The notes under the pieces were generated by a model. The model saw nothing but the letters and a program-made list of their open reading frames with translations, did no database searches and was not told where the DNA came from. A stretch of DNA of 49,956 nucleotides, taken from positions 1-49,956 of the forward strand of contig CAUDDP010000008.1 of the NCBI GenBank assembly GCA_958448395.1, written 5' to 3'. This document shows, piece after piece, positions 1-7,388 of the stretch. Source of the stretch: an uncultured Oscillospiraceae bacterium. GTDB taxonomy: Bacteria; Bacillota; Clostridia; Oscillospirales; Ruminococcaceae. Made by a program: the position numbers and the translations under genes. Every line of letters begins with the position of its first letter. The stretch's first letter is position 1.

Positions 1-53
1 CTCGCTACCTCCACCTTGGCAAGGTGGCGCTCTACCAGATGAGCTAAATCCGC
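1..53 (-). tRNA. tRNA-Gly (GCC), 3' end cut by window edge
   Basis: On the minus strand the sequence starts with an acceptor arm and a typical D-arm (TAGCTCA...GGTAGAGC), followed by a CCACC/GGTGG anticodon stem with loop TTGCCAA, which reads anticodon GCC. The variable region and T-arm lie before position 1, so only the 5' two thirds are present. It is the last visible gene of the leftward Val-Asp-Phe-Gly cluster and is separated from tRNA-Phe by a 56-base spacer that can fold. Confidence 0.93.
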
Positions 54-109
54 AAAGAAAGAATATGCAGCCTTTGCACCCGCTATTGCAGATACTGCAA
101 CATATTCTT
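54..109 (-). other. Foldable spacer between tRNA-Phe and tRNA-Gly
   Basis: A 10-bp inverted repeat (AAAGAATATG at 58-67, CATATTCTTT at 101-110) encloses a second small inverted repeat (TTGCAG at 86-91, CTGCAA at 95-100). In the tRNA precursor this would fold as a nested hairpin between the two tRNAs. A processing or stability role is inferred. The first three pairs at the right edge overlap the CCA end of tRNA-Phe. Confidence 0.5.
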
Positions 110-185
110 TGGTGCCTCCGATCGGAATCGAACCAATGACACGGGGATTTTCAGTCCCCTGCTCTACCGACTGAGCTACAGAGGC
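110..185 (-). tRNA. tRNA-Phe (GAA)
   Basis: The minus strand folds as a full cloverleaf with encoded CCA. The anticodon stem GGGGA/TCCCC encloses loop CTGAAAA, giving anticodon GAA. The T-loop GGTTCGATTCC and D-arm TAGCTCAGTCGG are canonical. It lies only 2 bases downstream of tRNA-Asp, so the two are surely processed from one transcript. Confidence 0.96.
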
Positions 186-187
186 GT

Positions 188-264
188 TGGCGATCTGGAT
201 GGGATTCGAACCCACGACCTCTGCCGTGACAGGGCAGCGTTCTAACCAACTGAACTACCAGACC
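188..264 (-). tRNA. tRNA-Asp (GTC)
   Basis: Minus-strand cloverleaf with acceptor stem GGTCTGG/CCAGATC, discriminator G and encoded CCA. The anticodon stem CTGCC/GGCAG holds loop CTGTCAC, so the anticodon is GTC. The T-loop GGGTTCGAATCCC is canonical. It lies 5 bases downstream of tRNA-Val in the same leftward cluster. Confidence 0.96.
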
Positions 265-269
265 AATTG

Positions 270-345
270 TGGTGGGAGCTACAGGGCTCGAACCTGTGAC
301 CCTCTGCTTGTAAGGCAGATGCTCTCCCAGCTGAGCTAAGCTCCC
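270..345 (-). tRNA. tRNA-Val (TAC)
   Basis: Minus-strand cloverleaf with acceptor stem GGGAGCT/AGCTCCC, discriminator A and encoded CCA. The anticodon stem TCTGC/GCAGA holds loop CTTACAA, giving anticodon TAC. It is the promoter-proximal gene of the leftward tRNA cluster, with promoter hexamers about 95 and 240 bases upstream. Confidence 0.96.
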
Positions 346-437
346 ACAGCATTTGTCTGCTTCAGAACGTTTGCGAAAGAAAACATTAGGTAAACTTTAA
401 GTTTTGTTTTTCCGTGCTCTGTCCTGACGACTTATTT

Positions 438-466
438 ATTATATCACACTTTCATGAGATTGTCAA
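438..466 (-). promoter_or_regulatory. Promoter P1 of the tRNA operon
   Basis: On the minus strand, TTGACA (461-466), a 17-base spacer and TATAAT (438-443) form a perfect sigma-A consensus, with an upstream TG one base before the -10 (TGATATAAT). It is the proximal of two tandem promoters for the tRNA cluster. Confidence 0.88.
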
Positions 467-580
467 GTAAACGTTTTTTGAACTTTATTGCATTTTTGTG
501 AATTCCCATTCCAAACAAAATGCTTTCCAAAATTTTTCTGTTTCTTTTCGCAATCTTCACTCTCGTGCGACAGCTTTATT

Positions 581-609
581 ATTATATCACACTTTTTCTG
601 CTTTGTCAA
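581..609 (-). promoter_or_regulatory. Promoter P2 of the tRNA operon
   Basis: TTGACA (604-609), 17 bases, then TATAAT (581-586) on the minus strand, preceded by the same GTGTGA as in P1. It would start transcription about 143 bases upstream of P1 start. The shared AGTGTGATATAAT text suggests that one promoter is a duplicate of the other. Confidence 0.85.
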
Positions 610-751
610 TCCTTTTCTTGTTATAAAAATAGGTTTTATTTTCGTTCTTTTTTGTGCATTTTTCACATACGCCCTGTAATTTACTCCAAATCACAAACGC
701 CCTGATTGCAGATTTCCCATCACAGTTGCCAAAAACGCACCGAAAAGGTGC

Positions 752-780
752 TTGCTTTTTTTAAAAAACTGTGATATAAT
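752..780 (+). promoter_or_regulatory. Promoter of the SPFH/zinc-ribbon operon
   Basis: TTGCTT (752-757), 17 bases, TATAAT (775-780), with an extended -10 TG at 772-773. Transcription from here gives a leader of about 95 bases before the ATG at 882. A GCACC/GGTGC hairpin at 737-751 ends at the -35 box. Confidence 0.78.
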
Positions 781-881
781 TTTTATATCGTTTTTTTGAT
801 GTGAAAAACCGCATTCTGCGAAGACAGCAGGTGCATATCCACACATCGCTCTGATGATATTTTAGAAAGAAGGTACATATT

Positions 882-2159
882 ATGGGTATTGTAAAAGCAG
901 CAATGGGAGCAGTCGGCGGCACACTTGCCGATTCCTGGCTGGACTATATCAAAGCACAGAACATGACACCAACCACCATTCTCACAAAGGGAGAACAAGT
1001 CAGCAACAAACGCAGCAGCAATAAACATGGCAATGCAGACATCATTTCCAACGGTTCCCGCATTGAAGTAGGACCGAATCAGATGATGTTCCTGACAGAA
1101 GGCGGCAAAATTGTTGACTATACAGCGGAACAGGGATATTATGAAGTATTTCTCTCCGAGTCCCCTTCCCTATTCAACGGTGAACTGAAGGCTTCCGTAC
1201 GAGAAACATTTGAACGCTTTCAATTCGGTGGTCAACCGGGCAAATCCCAGCAGGCATTCTTTGTCAATCTCTCTGAAATTCGTGGCATTCGCTTCGGCAC
1301 ACGGAACGCCCTGCAATATTTTGATAATTTTTATAATGCAGAGCTGTTTCTCCGCTGTCACGGTACCTATTCGATTAAAGTCACTGACCCGCTGAAATTC
1401 TTTATGGAAAACAACAGTGTATGCAGCCGTGGACGGGTTGACTTTACAGATATACAAGAACAATTCAATGCGGAATTTCTAACGGCACTGCAAAGTGCCA
1501 TCGGACAAATGTCTGTAGATGGTGTACGGATTTCTAACCTGACCGCTAAAAGCATGGAGCTGACAAAGTATCTCAGCAATGTATTGGATGAAAGCTGGAA
1601 TCAGCTGCGAGGCATTGAAATCTGCTCCGTTGGCATTGCCAGCATCAGCTATGATGAGGACAGCAAGAAACTCATCAACATGCGAAATCAAGGTGCGATG
1701 CTCTCCGATGCCACCATTCGGGAAGGCTATGTACAGGGTTCTGTTGCAAGAGGCATGGAAGCTGCTGGTTCCAACTCTGCCGGAGCGGCACAGGCATTCA
1801 TGGGCATGGGCATGGGCATGCAAAATGCAGGCGGCTTTATGGCTGGTGCATCCGCTGCAAACTTACAGCAAATGCAAATGCAGAACGCACAGCGGCAGCA
1901 GACTGCTGCACCACAGGCGACTGCAAACAGCTGGCAGTGTGCCTGTGGTGCAACCAACACCGGTAAGTTCTGTACCGAATGCGGCAAACCGAAGCCTGCT
2001 CCGGCAACTGCTTGGAAGTGCAGCTGCGGAGCAGAGAACACCGGTAAATTCTGTACCGAATGCGGCAAACCAAAGCCGGCAGATGGCAAATGGACTTGCA
2101 GCTGTGGTACGACCAACACCGGTAAATTCTGCACAGAATGCGGCAAACCAAGAGGATAA
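882..2159 (+). CDS. SPFH-domain protein with three C-terminal zinc ribbons (YdjI-like)
   Basis: The 425-residue protein has an N-terminal SPFH/band-7-like domain (about residues 40-290, the 'virion core protein' group that includes Bacillus subtilis YdjI). A Gly/Met/Ala/Gln-rich linker follows, then three tandem zinc ribbons at the C-terminus, each of the form CxCGxxNTGKFCTECGKP. SPFH proteins form membrane-associated scaffolds. In B. subtilis, YdjI works with the membrane proteins YdjG and YdjH and the phage-shock protein PspA/YdjF at stressed membranes. Here the next two genes match YdjG and YdjH, which supports the assignment. AGAAGG lies 8 bases before the ATG. No PspA gene is adjacent. 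The role is inferred from the family and gene order. Confidence 0.85.
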   Translation: MGIVKAAMGAVGGTLADSWLDYIKAQNMTPTTILTKGEQVSNKRSSNKHGNADIISNGSRIEVGPNQMMFLTEGGKIVDYTAEQGYYEVFLSESPSLFNGELKASVRETFERFQFGGQPGKSQQAFFVNLSEIRGIRFGTRNALQYFDNFYNAELFLRCHGTYSIKVTDPLKFFMENNSVCSRGRVDFTDIQEQFNAEFLTALQSAIGQMSVDGVRISNLTAKSMELTKYLSNVLDESWNQLRGIEICSVGIASISYDEDSKKLINMRNQGAMLSDATIREGYVQGSVARGMEAAGSNSAGAAQAFMGMGMGMQNAGGFMAGASAANLQQMQMQNAQRQQTAAPQATANSWQCACGATNTGKFCTECGKPKPAPATAWKCSCGAENTGKFCTECGKPKPADGKWTCSCGTTNTGKFCTECGKPRG

Positions 2160-2236
2160 ATCATCACCCCCTGCATTCTGTTTTCTCTATGTGCCGCTGC
2201 ATGGCTGCGGCATCAATCTAAATGAGGAGGATTTCA

Positions 2237-3319
2237 TTGAATACCGTACAATATAAATGTCCCTACTGTGGCGGCGAGTTGGTATTTAATCCGGAAAAGC
2301 AGCAGTTTTCCTGTCCATACTGTGCCAGTGATTTCACGGAAGCAGAAATGGAAGCACGTTACAAAGAACAAAACGCAGAAGCACAGAAACACGCTGACCC
2401 CGATGTCAAAACACTGACCGATGAAAACGATACAACCGCTTTTGAAGAACAGACTCGTCTTTATGAATGTCCTTCCTGTGGTGCACAAATCATTGCGGAG
2501 GAAACCACCTCTGCAACCTTTTGCTACTATTGCCACAATCCAGTTGTCCTCGCTGGTCGGCTTACCGGACAGTATCAGCCATCCTTTGTCCTGCCGTTTG
2601 CTGTTCAGCGAAATGAGGCAGAACAGCTCTTCAAAGCATGGTGTAAAAAGCGGTGGTTTCTGCCGTCCGACTTCAAATCCAAACAGCAGCTGGAAAAAAT
2701 GAGTGGTGTTTATGTCCCATTCTGGCTCGCCAGCTGTACTGCCGATGCTACATTGGACGGAATCGGCGAAGTTGTCCGCAGCTGGAGAGACGGCGAGTAC
2801 GAAGTCACAGAAACCAAAGAATATGCCGTTTCCCGACAGGCAGATATTCCGTTTGAACGTGTACCGGCAGATGGCTCGAAAAAAATTGATGATGCACTGA
2901 TGGATGCCATTGAACCATTTCCCTATCAGGAGATGCGTCCATTCTCCATGCAGTATCTGAGTGGCTTTCTGGCAGAAAAATATGATGTCACATGGGGAAA
3001 TATCCTTCCACGGATTCAGGAACGTATCCGTGGAGCCAGCGAAGAAGTACTGAACGCAACACTAAGCCAATATACCATGGTTAAAAACAAACAAGTTCAT
3101 GTGAATCTGGAACAACTCCAACATGATTATGTCCTTTTGCCGGTCTGGTTTATGAACTACAAGCACAACGGCAAAACCTATAGCTTTGCCATGAACGGAC
3201 AGACCAAAAAATTCTCCGGCACGCCGCCCCTGAGCTGGCCGAAACTGCTCGGCTTCTGTGCTGGTCTGATGGTGCTAATTGGCTTATTGGGTGGTCTGAT
3301 CGGAGGTGTCTTGTTATGA
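2237..3319 (+). CDS. Zinc-ribbon membrane protein (YdjG-like)
   Basis: I place the start at TTG 2237, because AGGAGG at 2225-2230 is 6 bases upstream; the in-frame ATG at 2222 would contain its own ribosome binding site. The protein then has about 360 residues. It opens with a zinc ribbon (YKCPYCGG...FSCPYC) and has a second one near residue 75 (YECPSCGA...FCYYCHNP). A long soluble region follows, then a hydrophobic C-terminal segment (LLGFCAGLMVLIGLLGGLIG) likely to be a membrane anchor. This architecture and the flanking SPFH and TPM genes match B. subtilis YdjG. The stop overlaps the next start (ATGA), so translation is probably coupled. Confidence 0.82.
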   Translation: MNTVQYKCPYCGGELVFNPEKQQFSCPYCASDFTEAEMEARYKEQNAEAQKHADPDVKTLTDENDTTAFEEQTRLYECPSCGAQIIAEETTSATFCYYCHNPVVLAGRLTGQYQPSFVLPFAVQRNEAEQLFKAWCKKRWFLPSDFKSKQQLEKMSGVYVPFWLASCTADATLDGIGEVVRSWRDGEYEVTETKEYAVSRQADIPFERVPADGSKKIDDALMDAIEPFPYQEMRPFSMQYLSGFLAEKYDVTWGNILPRIQERIRGASEEVLNATLSQYTMVKNKQVHVNLEQLQHDYVLLPVWFMNYKHNGKTYSFAMNGQTKKFSGTPPLSWPKLLGFCAGLMVLIGLLGGLIGGVLL

Positions 3320-4251
3320 GAATCTCAGCAATGAAACCAATCCTTCTGACAGCCGCAGCCGTTCTAAGCCTTGGCACGCTTTGGCAACCGCTGTCCGCAG
3401 AAGCTGCCAATTCCGGGTTGATGTTGGAGGAATGCCGCCTCTGGGATGAAGCAGATGTCCTAACAGATGTACAGGAAAGCGAACTGAATGACCTGATTTT
3501 CGACACAGCGGAAACCATTCAAATGAATGTCTTTGTCCGGCTGGGTGCAAATTCCCTCTCCGGTCAGGAAGATGCAAGAGCGTATGCCATTGACGACTAT
3601 CTGACAACCTTCGGAGATGCTAAGGATTCCGATGGCATCTGTCTCTATCTGGATTTGTACGGCAGCTATATTGACAGTACCAGCTATGCTCCACATGACT
3701 ATATTGCAACGCATGGGCTGGCACAGTTATATTATACCAATGACAGAGATGACCGTATTTCTGAAATTTTCAGTCAGATGAATCCACACATGAAACGGGG
3801 ACAGGAAGACCCCTATACCGCTGTTACCCTTTTCTGTGAAAATTTACAGTATTACTATGAAAAAGGCATTCCAAAAAATTACTATGTCTATGACGACCAA
3901 TATGACCAGTATTTATATATTGACAAAAAAACCGATGCTCCCATATGGTCAGATAAAAAACCGCCTTTTGTCCGAAGGAAACAAACAGCAATTGCATTTT
4001 TGGGCAGTTTTGCAATTGGACTTGTAGTTGCACTGATTACCATGCTCTGCATTAAATATCACTACCGTTTCAAGTCTAAGCCATCTGCACAGATTTACAT
4101 TCAGCCTGGAAAGATACACTATGGCAGAAAAACCGACCAATTTCTACACAAACGCATTTCCCGTGTCAAAGTAGAATCCGAGCACAACAGTTCGGGTGGT
4201 GGCGGCGGAAGCAGCTCCGGCGGATTTGGCGGTGGTGGAAACAGTCGTTAA
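3316..4251 (+). CDS. TPM-domain membrane protein (YdjH-like)
   Basis: The 311-residue protein has an N-terminal signal sequence, an extracytoplasmic TPM domain (about residues 35-200; note LWDEADVLTD near its start and SDGICLYLDL, typical of the family), one central membrane segment (about 218-240) and a short cytosolic tail that ends in a Gly/Ser-rich stretch (GGGGGSSSGGFGGGG). This matches B. subtilis YdjH, the partner of YdjG in anchoring the SPFH protein YdjI. Its ATG overlaps the stop codon of the previous gene by four bases. A strong terminator follows at 4287. Confidence 0.82.
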   Translation: MRISAMKPILLTAAAVLSLGTLWQPLSAEAANSGLMLEECRLWDEADVLTDVQESELNDLIFDTAETIQMNVFVRLGANSLSGQEDARAYAIDDYLTTFGDAKDSDGICLYLDLYGSYIDSTSYAPHDYIATHGLAQLYYTNDRDDRISEIFSQMNPHMKRGQEDPYTAVTLFCENLQYYYEKGIPKNYYVYDDQYDQYLYIDKKTDAPIWSDKKPPFVRRKQTAIAFLGSFAIGLVVALITMLCIKYHYRFKSKPSAQIYIQPGKIHYGRKTDQFLHKRISRVKVESEHNSSGGGGGSSSGGFGGGGNSR

Positions 4252-4286
4252 TTCGATTCATTCCAAAATCAATAATACAAAGAAAA

Positions 4287-4324
4287 ACGGAGAGCAGTTG
4301 ATAAACATTGCTCTCCGTTTTTTA
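4287..4324. terminator. Bidirectional terminator between converging operons
   Basis: A perfect 10-bp stem (ACGGAGAGCA at 4287-4296, TGCTCTCCGT at 4309-4318) is followed by T6 on the plus strand and preceded by an A-run that makes a T-run on the minus strand. It ends both the ydjIGH-like operon (+) and the BspA-like operon (-). Confidence 0.9.
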
Positions 4325-4341
4325 TGAATGGAAAAAGTGGT

Positions 4342-5958
4342 TTAATTCGTTTCTTCTTTTTCTTCTGTCTCTTCCGTTTCTTCCGGCACACCATGCCCAA
4401 ACTGATGAGTCAGCTGCGGCTTTGGCAGATCTTCCAGTATGCTGACATAGGGTTCTTCCTCCGGCTCTGGATCTGGCTCCCGCTTAGAAAGTGGAATATT
4501 CCGTTCAGCAGTTGCAGCCTCCAATGCCTGCCGTTCCGCTGCGGTCAGCCGTTTCTTCTTCACCAAACGTACTGCAAAGAAAATCAGCAGCAGACCAACT
4601 GTACAAGCCAGTGAAATACTCACAATCTTCACCCACGGAATTTCCAGCGACTTAAAATTGATCCGCACACCATTGCTCCGGCTTTCGCTGATATATTTTG
4701 CAGCAGCACCCTCGTAACCTGTCAATAGGAATCCACTCACTGCAATCGTTTCCATCTCATCCGTCGTACTGCCGTCTGCATTCACCTTTTGTTGTTCCGT
4801 TGCCCCAAAAGCAAAGTCACCGATTTCTGTCACTCGCTTCGGCAGTGTCACATCCATCAACTGCTCACAGCAGAAAAATGCATAGCCACCAATTTGCAGG
4901 TCATTGCCTGTAGCGGTTTCCTCCCCTGCAAAGATAACCGATGACAAGGATTCACAATCCGAAAACGCATGGTCATAAATCGCTGTCACCTGTTCCGGAA
5001 TGGTTACCGTCTGCAAGTTGATGCAGTAATCAAACGCACCCGAACCAATGATCTGTAAACTCTCCGGCAGCGTCACGGACTGAAAAGGAGCTGCAAAACA
5101 AGCACCATCATAAATCGTGGTCACGCCATCCGGTACGGTAAATGCCGTTTCGGTTCTGCCGGATGGATATAAGTACAATGTCGTGAGATCCTTGCTGTAT
5201 AAGACACCATCCTGTAGGCGATACACCGGATGATTTTCCGAAAGCTCCAGTTCCTTCAGACTGCTGCATCCGACAAATGCCAGATACCCCAAATCCGTCA
5301 GCGTATCCGAAATGGAAAAGGATTGCAGCGAAGAACAGTTCTGGAAGATATAAGCCGGCAGTGTTGCTATATCCTCTGACATTTTCACAGATTCCAATGC
5401 AGAACAGCCCATAAAAGTCTGTTCTCCCAATTCTGTTACCGTATCTGGTATTTCGATGCTGTCTAACGTATTGCAGTAGGCGAATGCCATTCTGCCGATT
5501 TTTGTAACGGCATTGCCCAATGTAACCTCCTGCAAAGCAGAACAGCCTAAGAATGCACCATCGGGAATCTCAGTCACGGCATCCGGCAGTATGATACGCT
5601 GTAACGAAATACAAGATTGAAACGCACCATCCCCCATCTCTGTTACACTGGATGGAATGGTTACAGACTGCAAAGACTCACATCCTGCAAATGCCTGATC
5701 TCCAATGGCAACTACATCATAGCCATCAATCTCCGACATGATACTGATATTCGTTGCCGTTGAAACGCAGCCCGTTACCGAAACCTGCATATTAGAAAGC
5801 ACGGTATAAGTCAGTGTGCCATCCTCAAACGTGCTGCCGTCCGTCACTTCCTGTGTTCGTCCACTGAGATCCTCTTCCACCGCCTGTACTGGCAAACCAA
5901 TGAGCAACAAAAACCCCGCTGTCAGGCATCCCATCACCGTCCGTTTCCATTGTTTCAT
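4342..5958 (-). CDS. Membrane-anchored BspA-like leucine-rich-repeat protein (third of three)
   Basis: The 538-residue protein has a signal peptide (cleavage near VQAVEE), then about 12 LRR_5 (BspA/Treponema-type) repeats such as IGDQAFAGCESLQSVTIP. A transmembrane segment follows (about residues 447-467, ending in RLVKKKR), then a Glu/Pro-rich cytosolic tail of about 70 residues. BspA-like proteins are surface proteins implicated in adhesion; ligands vary and cannot be predicted here. The start overlaps the stop of the upstream paralogue by four bases. The terminator at 4287 lies just downstream. Confidence 0.88.
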   Translation of the reverse strand: MKQWKRTVMGCLTAGFLLLIGLPVQAVEEDLSGRTQEVTDGSTFEDGTLTYTVLSNMQVSVTGCVSTATNISIMSEIDGYDVVAIGDQAFAGCESLQSVTIPSSVTEMGDGAFQSCISLQRIILPDAVTEIPDGAFLGCSALQEVTLGNAVTKIGRMAFAYCNTLDSIEIPDTVTELGEQTFMGCSALESVKMSEDIATLPAYIFQNCSSLQSFSISDTLTDLGYLAFVGCSSLKELELSENHPVYRLQDGVLYSKDLTTLYLYPSGRTETAFTVPDGVTTIYDGACFAAPFQSVTLPESLQIIGSGAFDYCINLQTVTIPEQVTAIYDHAFSDCESLSSVIFAGEETATGNDLQIGGYAFFCCEQLMDVTLPKRVTEIGDFAFGATEQQKVNADGSTTDEMETIAVSGFLLTGYEGAAAKYISESRSNGVRINFKSLEIPWVKIVSISLACTVGLLLIFFAVRLVKKKRLTAAERQALEAATAERNIPLSKREPDPEPEEEPYVSILEDLPKPQLTHQFGHGVPEETEETEEKEETN

Positions 5959-7388
5959 GCTGTTCCGCCCTTTCCTGTTTTTCTCTTTTTTCTGATCAAA
6001 ATGATCGCCACGATCCCTGCTGCCACCAATATGACACCGCTACCAATACAAACTGGCAATACCCAACGATTGCTGCCCCCACCGATCACTTCAGCAGGAA
6101 TGTCATATTTCGATACATATTTCTTAATTTTAGAATTTTTGCCATATGTCACAGAAAAATTCTTGACAACAGACGGTGTCTGATCCTCTGCCTCTGCATA
6201 CAGACCAAATGCCCCGTCTCCTAATTCTTCGATGCCGGATGGCAGTGTCAGCTGCTGTAATTCCAGACAGTTATAAAATGCCTGCTTGCCAATCTTTTTC
6301 ACCGTCTCCGGAATGGTGATTTCCGGAAGCCGCACACATGTATAGAAACAATAGTCTCCAATACTCGTCAGCTTCTCTGGCAGTGTAACCGACGTTAATT
6401 CTGTACAGTATGCAAATGTATTATTTGGCAACTCTGTAATGCATTCTGGAATGGTAACAGACTGCAAGGACTGGCAGTAGAAAAATACATCCTCCCCCAG
6501 TTCCGTAACATTTTGCATATCAATGCTCTTTAGCGAAGTAGCTCCGGTAAAACACCAGTCTTCCAAACGCGTGCAGCCATCCGGTACCACATAATCCACC
6601 TGTGGGTGTGCATCCGGATACTTGATCAAAATAGAACCGTCCGCATTGAACAATACACCATCCTGATCCTGATAATTCGGATTGCCATCTGCTACCGAAA
6701 TTTCCTGCAATGCGGTACATCCTTCAAAGACAAAATCACCAACTGTTGTGCAGGATGCCGGAATTTCAATGGTTTCCAATGCAGAGCAGCCTTCAAGGGC
6801 ATAGGTTTCTATCGTTTGCAGCTGTTCCGGGAAATTTATTTCCTTCAATGCCGTACACTGATGAAAGGCCTCCTGTCCAATCGTAGTCAGACTCTCTGGC
6901 AATGTTATGGTCTCCAATGCAGTACAGCCATAAAAAGTACCCGTTGGCAACTTCTCCAAATTGCTCGGCAGTCGAACCTCCGTCAAAGCCGCACAAGCTT
7001 CCAGTGTACCATTTCCGAATACGGTTACCGAATCCGGTATCTGCAAACTGGTCAGAACGGAACATCCATAAAAGGCACTGTCCTGAATCGTGGTAATGGT
7101 ATCCGGCAAGGTCAGCGACTGCAACAGAAAGCACTCTGAAAATGCTCCCTCTTTGATCCCTGTAATTGTCACACCATCTACCTCTGATGGTACTTCCACA
7201 GAGGTGGCAGATTGGAAGCAGTTCTTAATCCATGCCGTACCATCATCCTGCACCTCCAGTGTAATATCATCTACGACCCAGTCCCCTTCTTCCGTAACAG
7301 GACCTTCTGCCCAAACGGATAATGGCAGGGACGAAAGCATCAGTACACTCCCCAACAAGCTGCAAGCGATCTGTTTCCATTGCATCAT
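5955..7388 (-). CDS. Membrane-anchored BspA-like leucine-rich-repeat protein (second of three)
   Basis: The 477-residue protein has a signal peptide (cleavage near VWAEG), LRR_5 repeats over about residues 60-420 (units like IGQEAFHQCTALKEINFP), and a C-terminal membrane segment (about 441-463) followed by the basic tail IRKKRKTGKGG. GGAGG is 7 bases before the first of two ATG codons. Both ends overlap the neighbouring paralogues by ATGA, so all three LRR proteins are probably translated from one message and made together. Confidence 0.88.
   Translation of the reverse strand: MMQWKQIACSLLGSVLMLSSLPLSVWAEGPVTEEGDWVVDDITLEVQDDGTAWIKNCFQSATSVEVPSEVDGVTITGIKEGAFSECFLLQSLTLPDTITTIQDSAFYGCSVLTSLQIPDSVTVFGNGTLEACAALTEVRLPSNLEKLPTGTFYGCTALETITLPESLTTIGQEAFHQCTALKEINFPEQLQTIETYALEGCSALETIEIPASCTTVGDFVFEGCTALQEISVADGNPNYQDQDGVLFNADGSILIKYPDAHPQVDYVVPDGCTRLEDWCFTGATSLKSIDMQNVTELGEDVFFYCQSLQSVTIPECITELPNNTFAYCTELTSVTLPEKLTSIGDYCFYTCVRLPEITIPETVKKIGKQAFYNCLELQQLTLPSGIEELGDGAFGLYAEAEDQTPSVVKNFSVTYGKNSKIKKYVSKYDIPAEVIGGGSNRWVLPVCIGSGVILVAAGIVAIILIRKKRKTGKGGTA

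Larger units (their letters stand above)
346..881. other. Gene-free AT-rich divergent control region
   Basis: This 536-base stretch separates the leftward tRNA operon from the rightward SPFH operon. It holds two leftward promoters (438-466 and 581-609) and one rightward promoter (752-780). A small GCACC/GGTGC hairpin with a T-rich tail at 737-761 overlaps the rightward -35 hexamer. Short ORFs on both strands between 460 and 705 lack ribosome binding sites and show low-complexity T/F/C-rich translations, so I do not call genes here. Confidence 0.7.

Noticed and set aside
463..705. Overlapping short ORFs on both strands in the tRNA/SPFH intergenic region
   Set aside because: No ribosome binding sites, low-complexity translations from AT-rich DNA, and they overlap the tandem tRNA promoters.
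737..761. GCACC/GGTGC hairpin with T-rich tail as a terminator
   Set aside because: There is no gene that it would end on the plus strand, and it overlaps the -35 of the SPFH operon promoter; the 5-bp stem is weak.
1579..2256. Long ORFs in other frames over the SPFH gene, including Gln/Cys-rich ones
   Set aside because: They are shadows created by the repeated zinc-ribbon coding sequence; the SPFH frame has the domain, start signal and operon fit.
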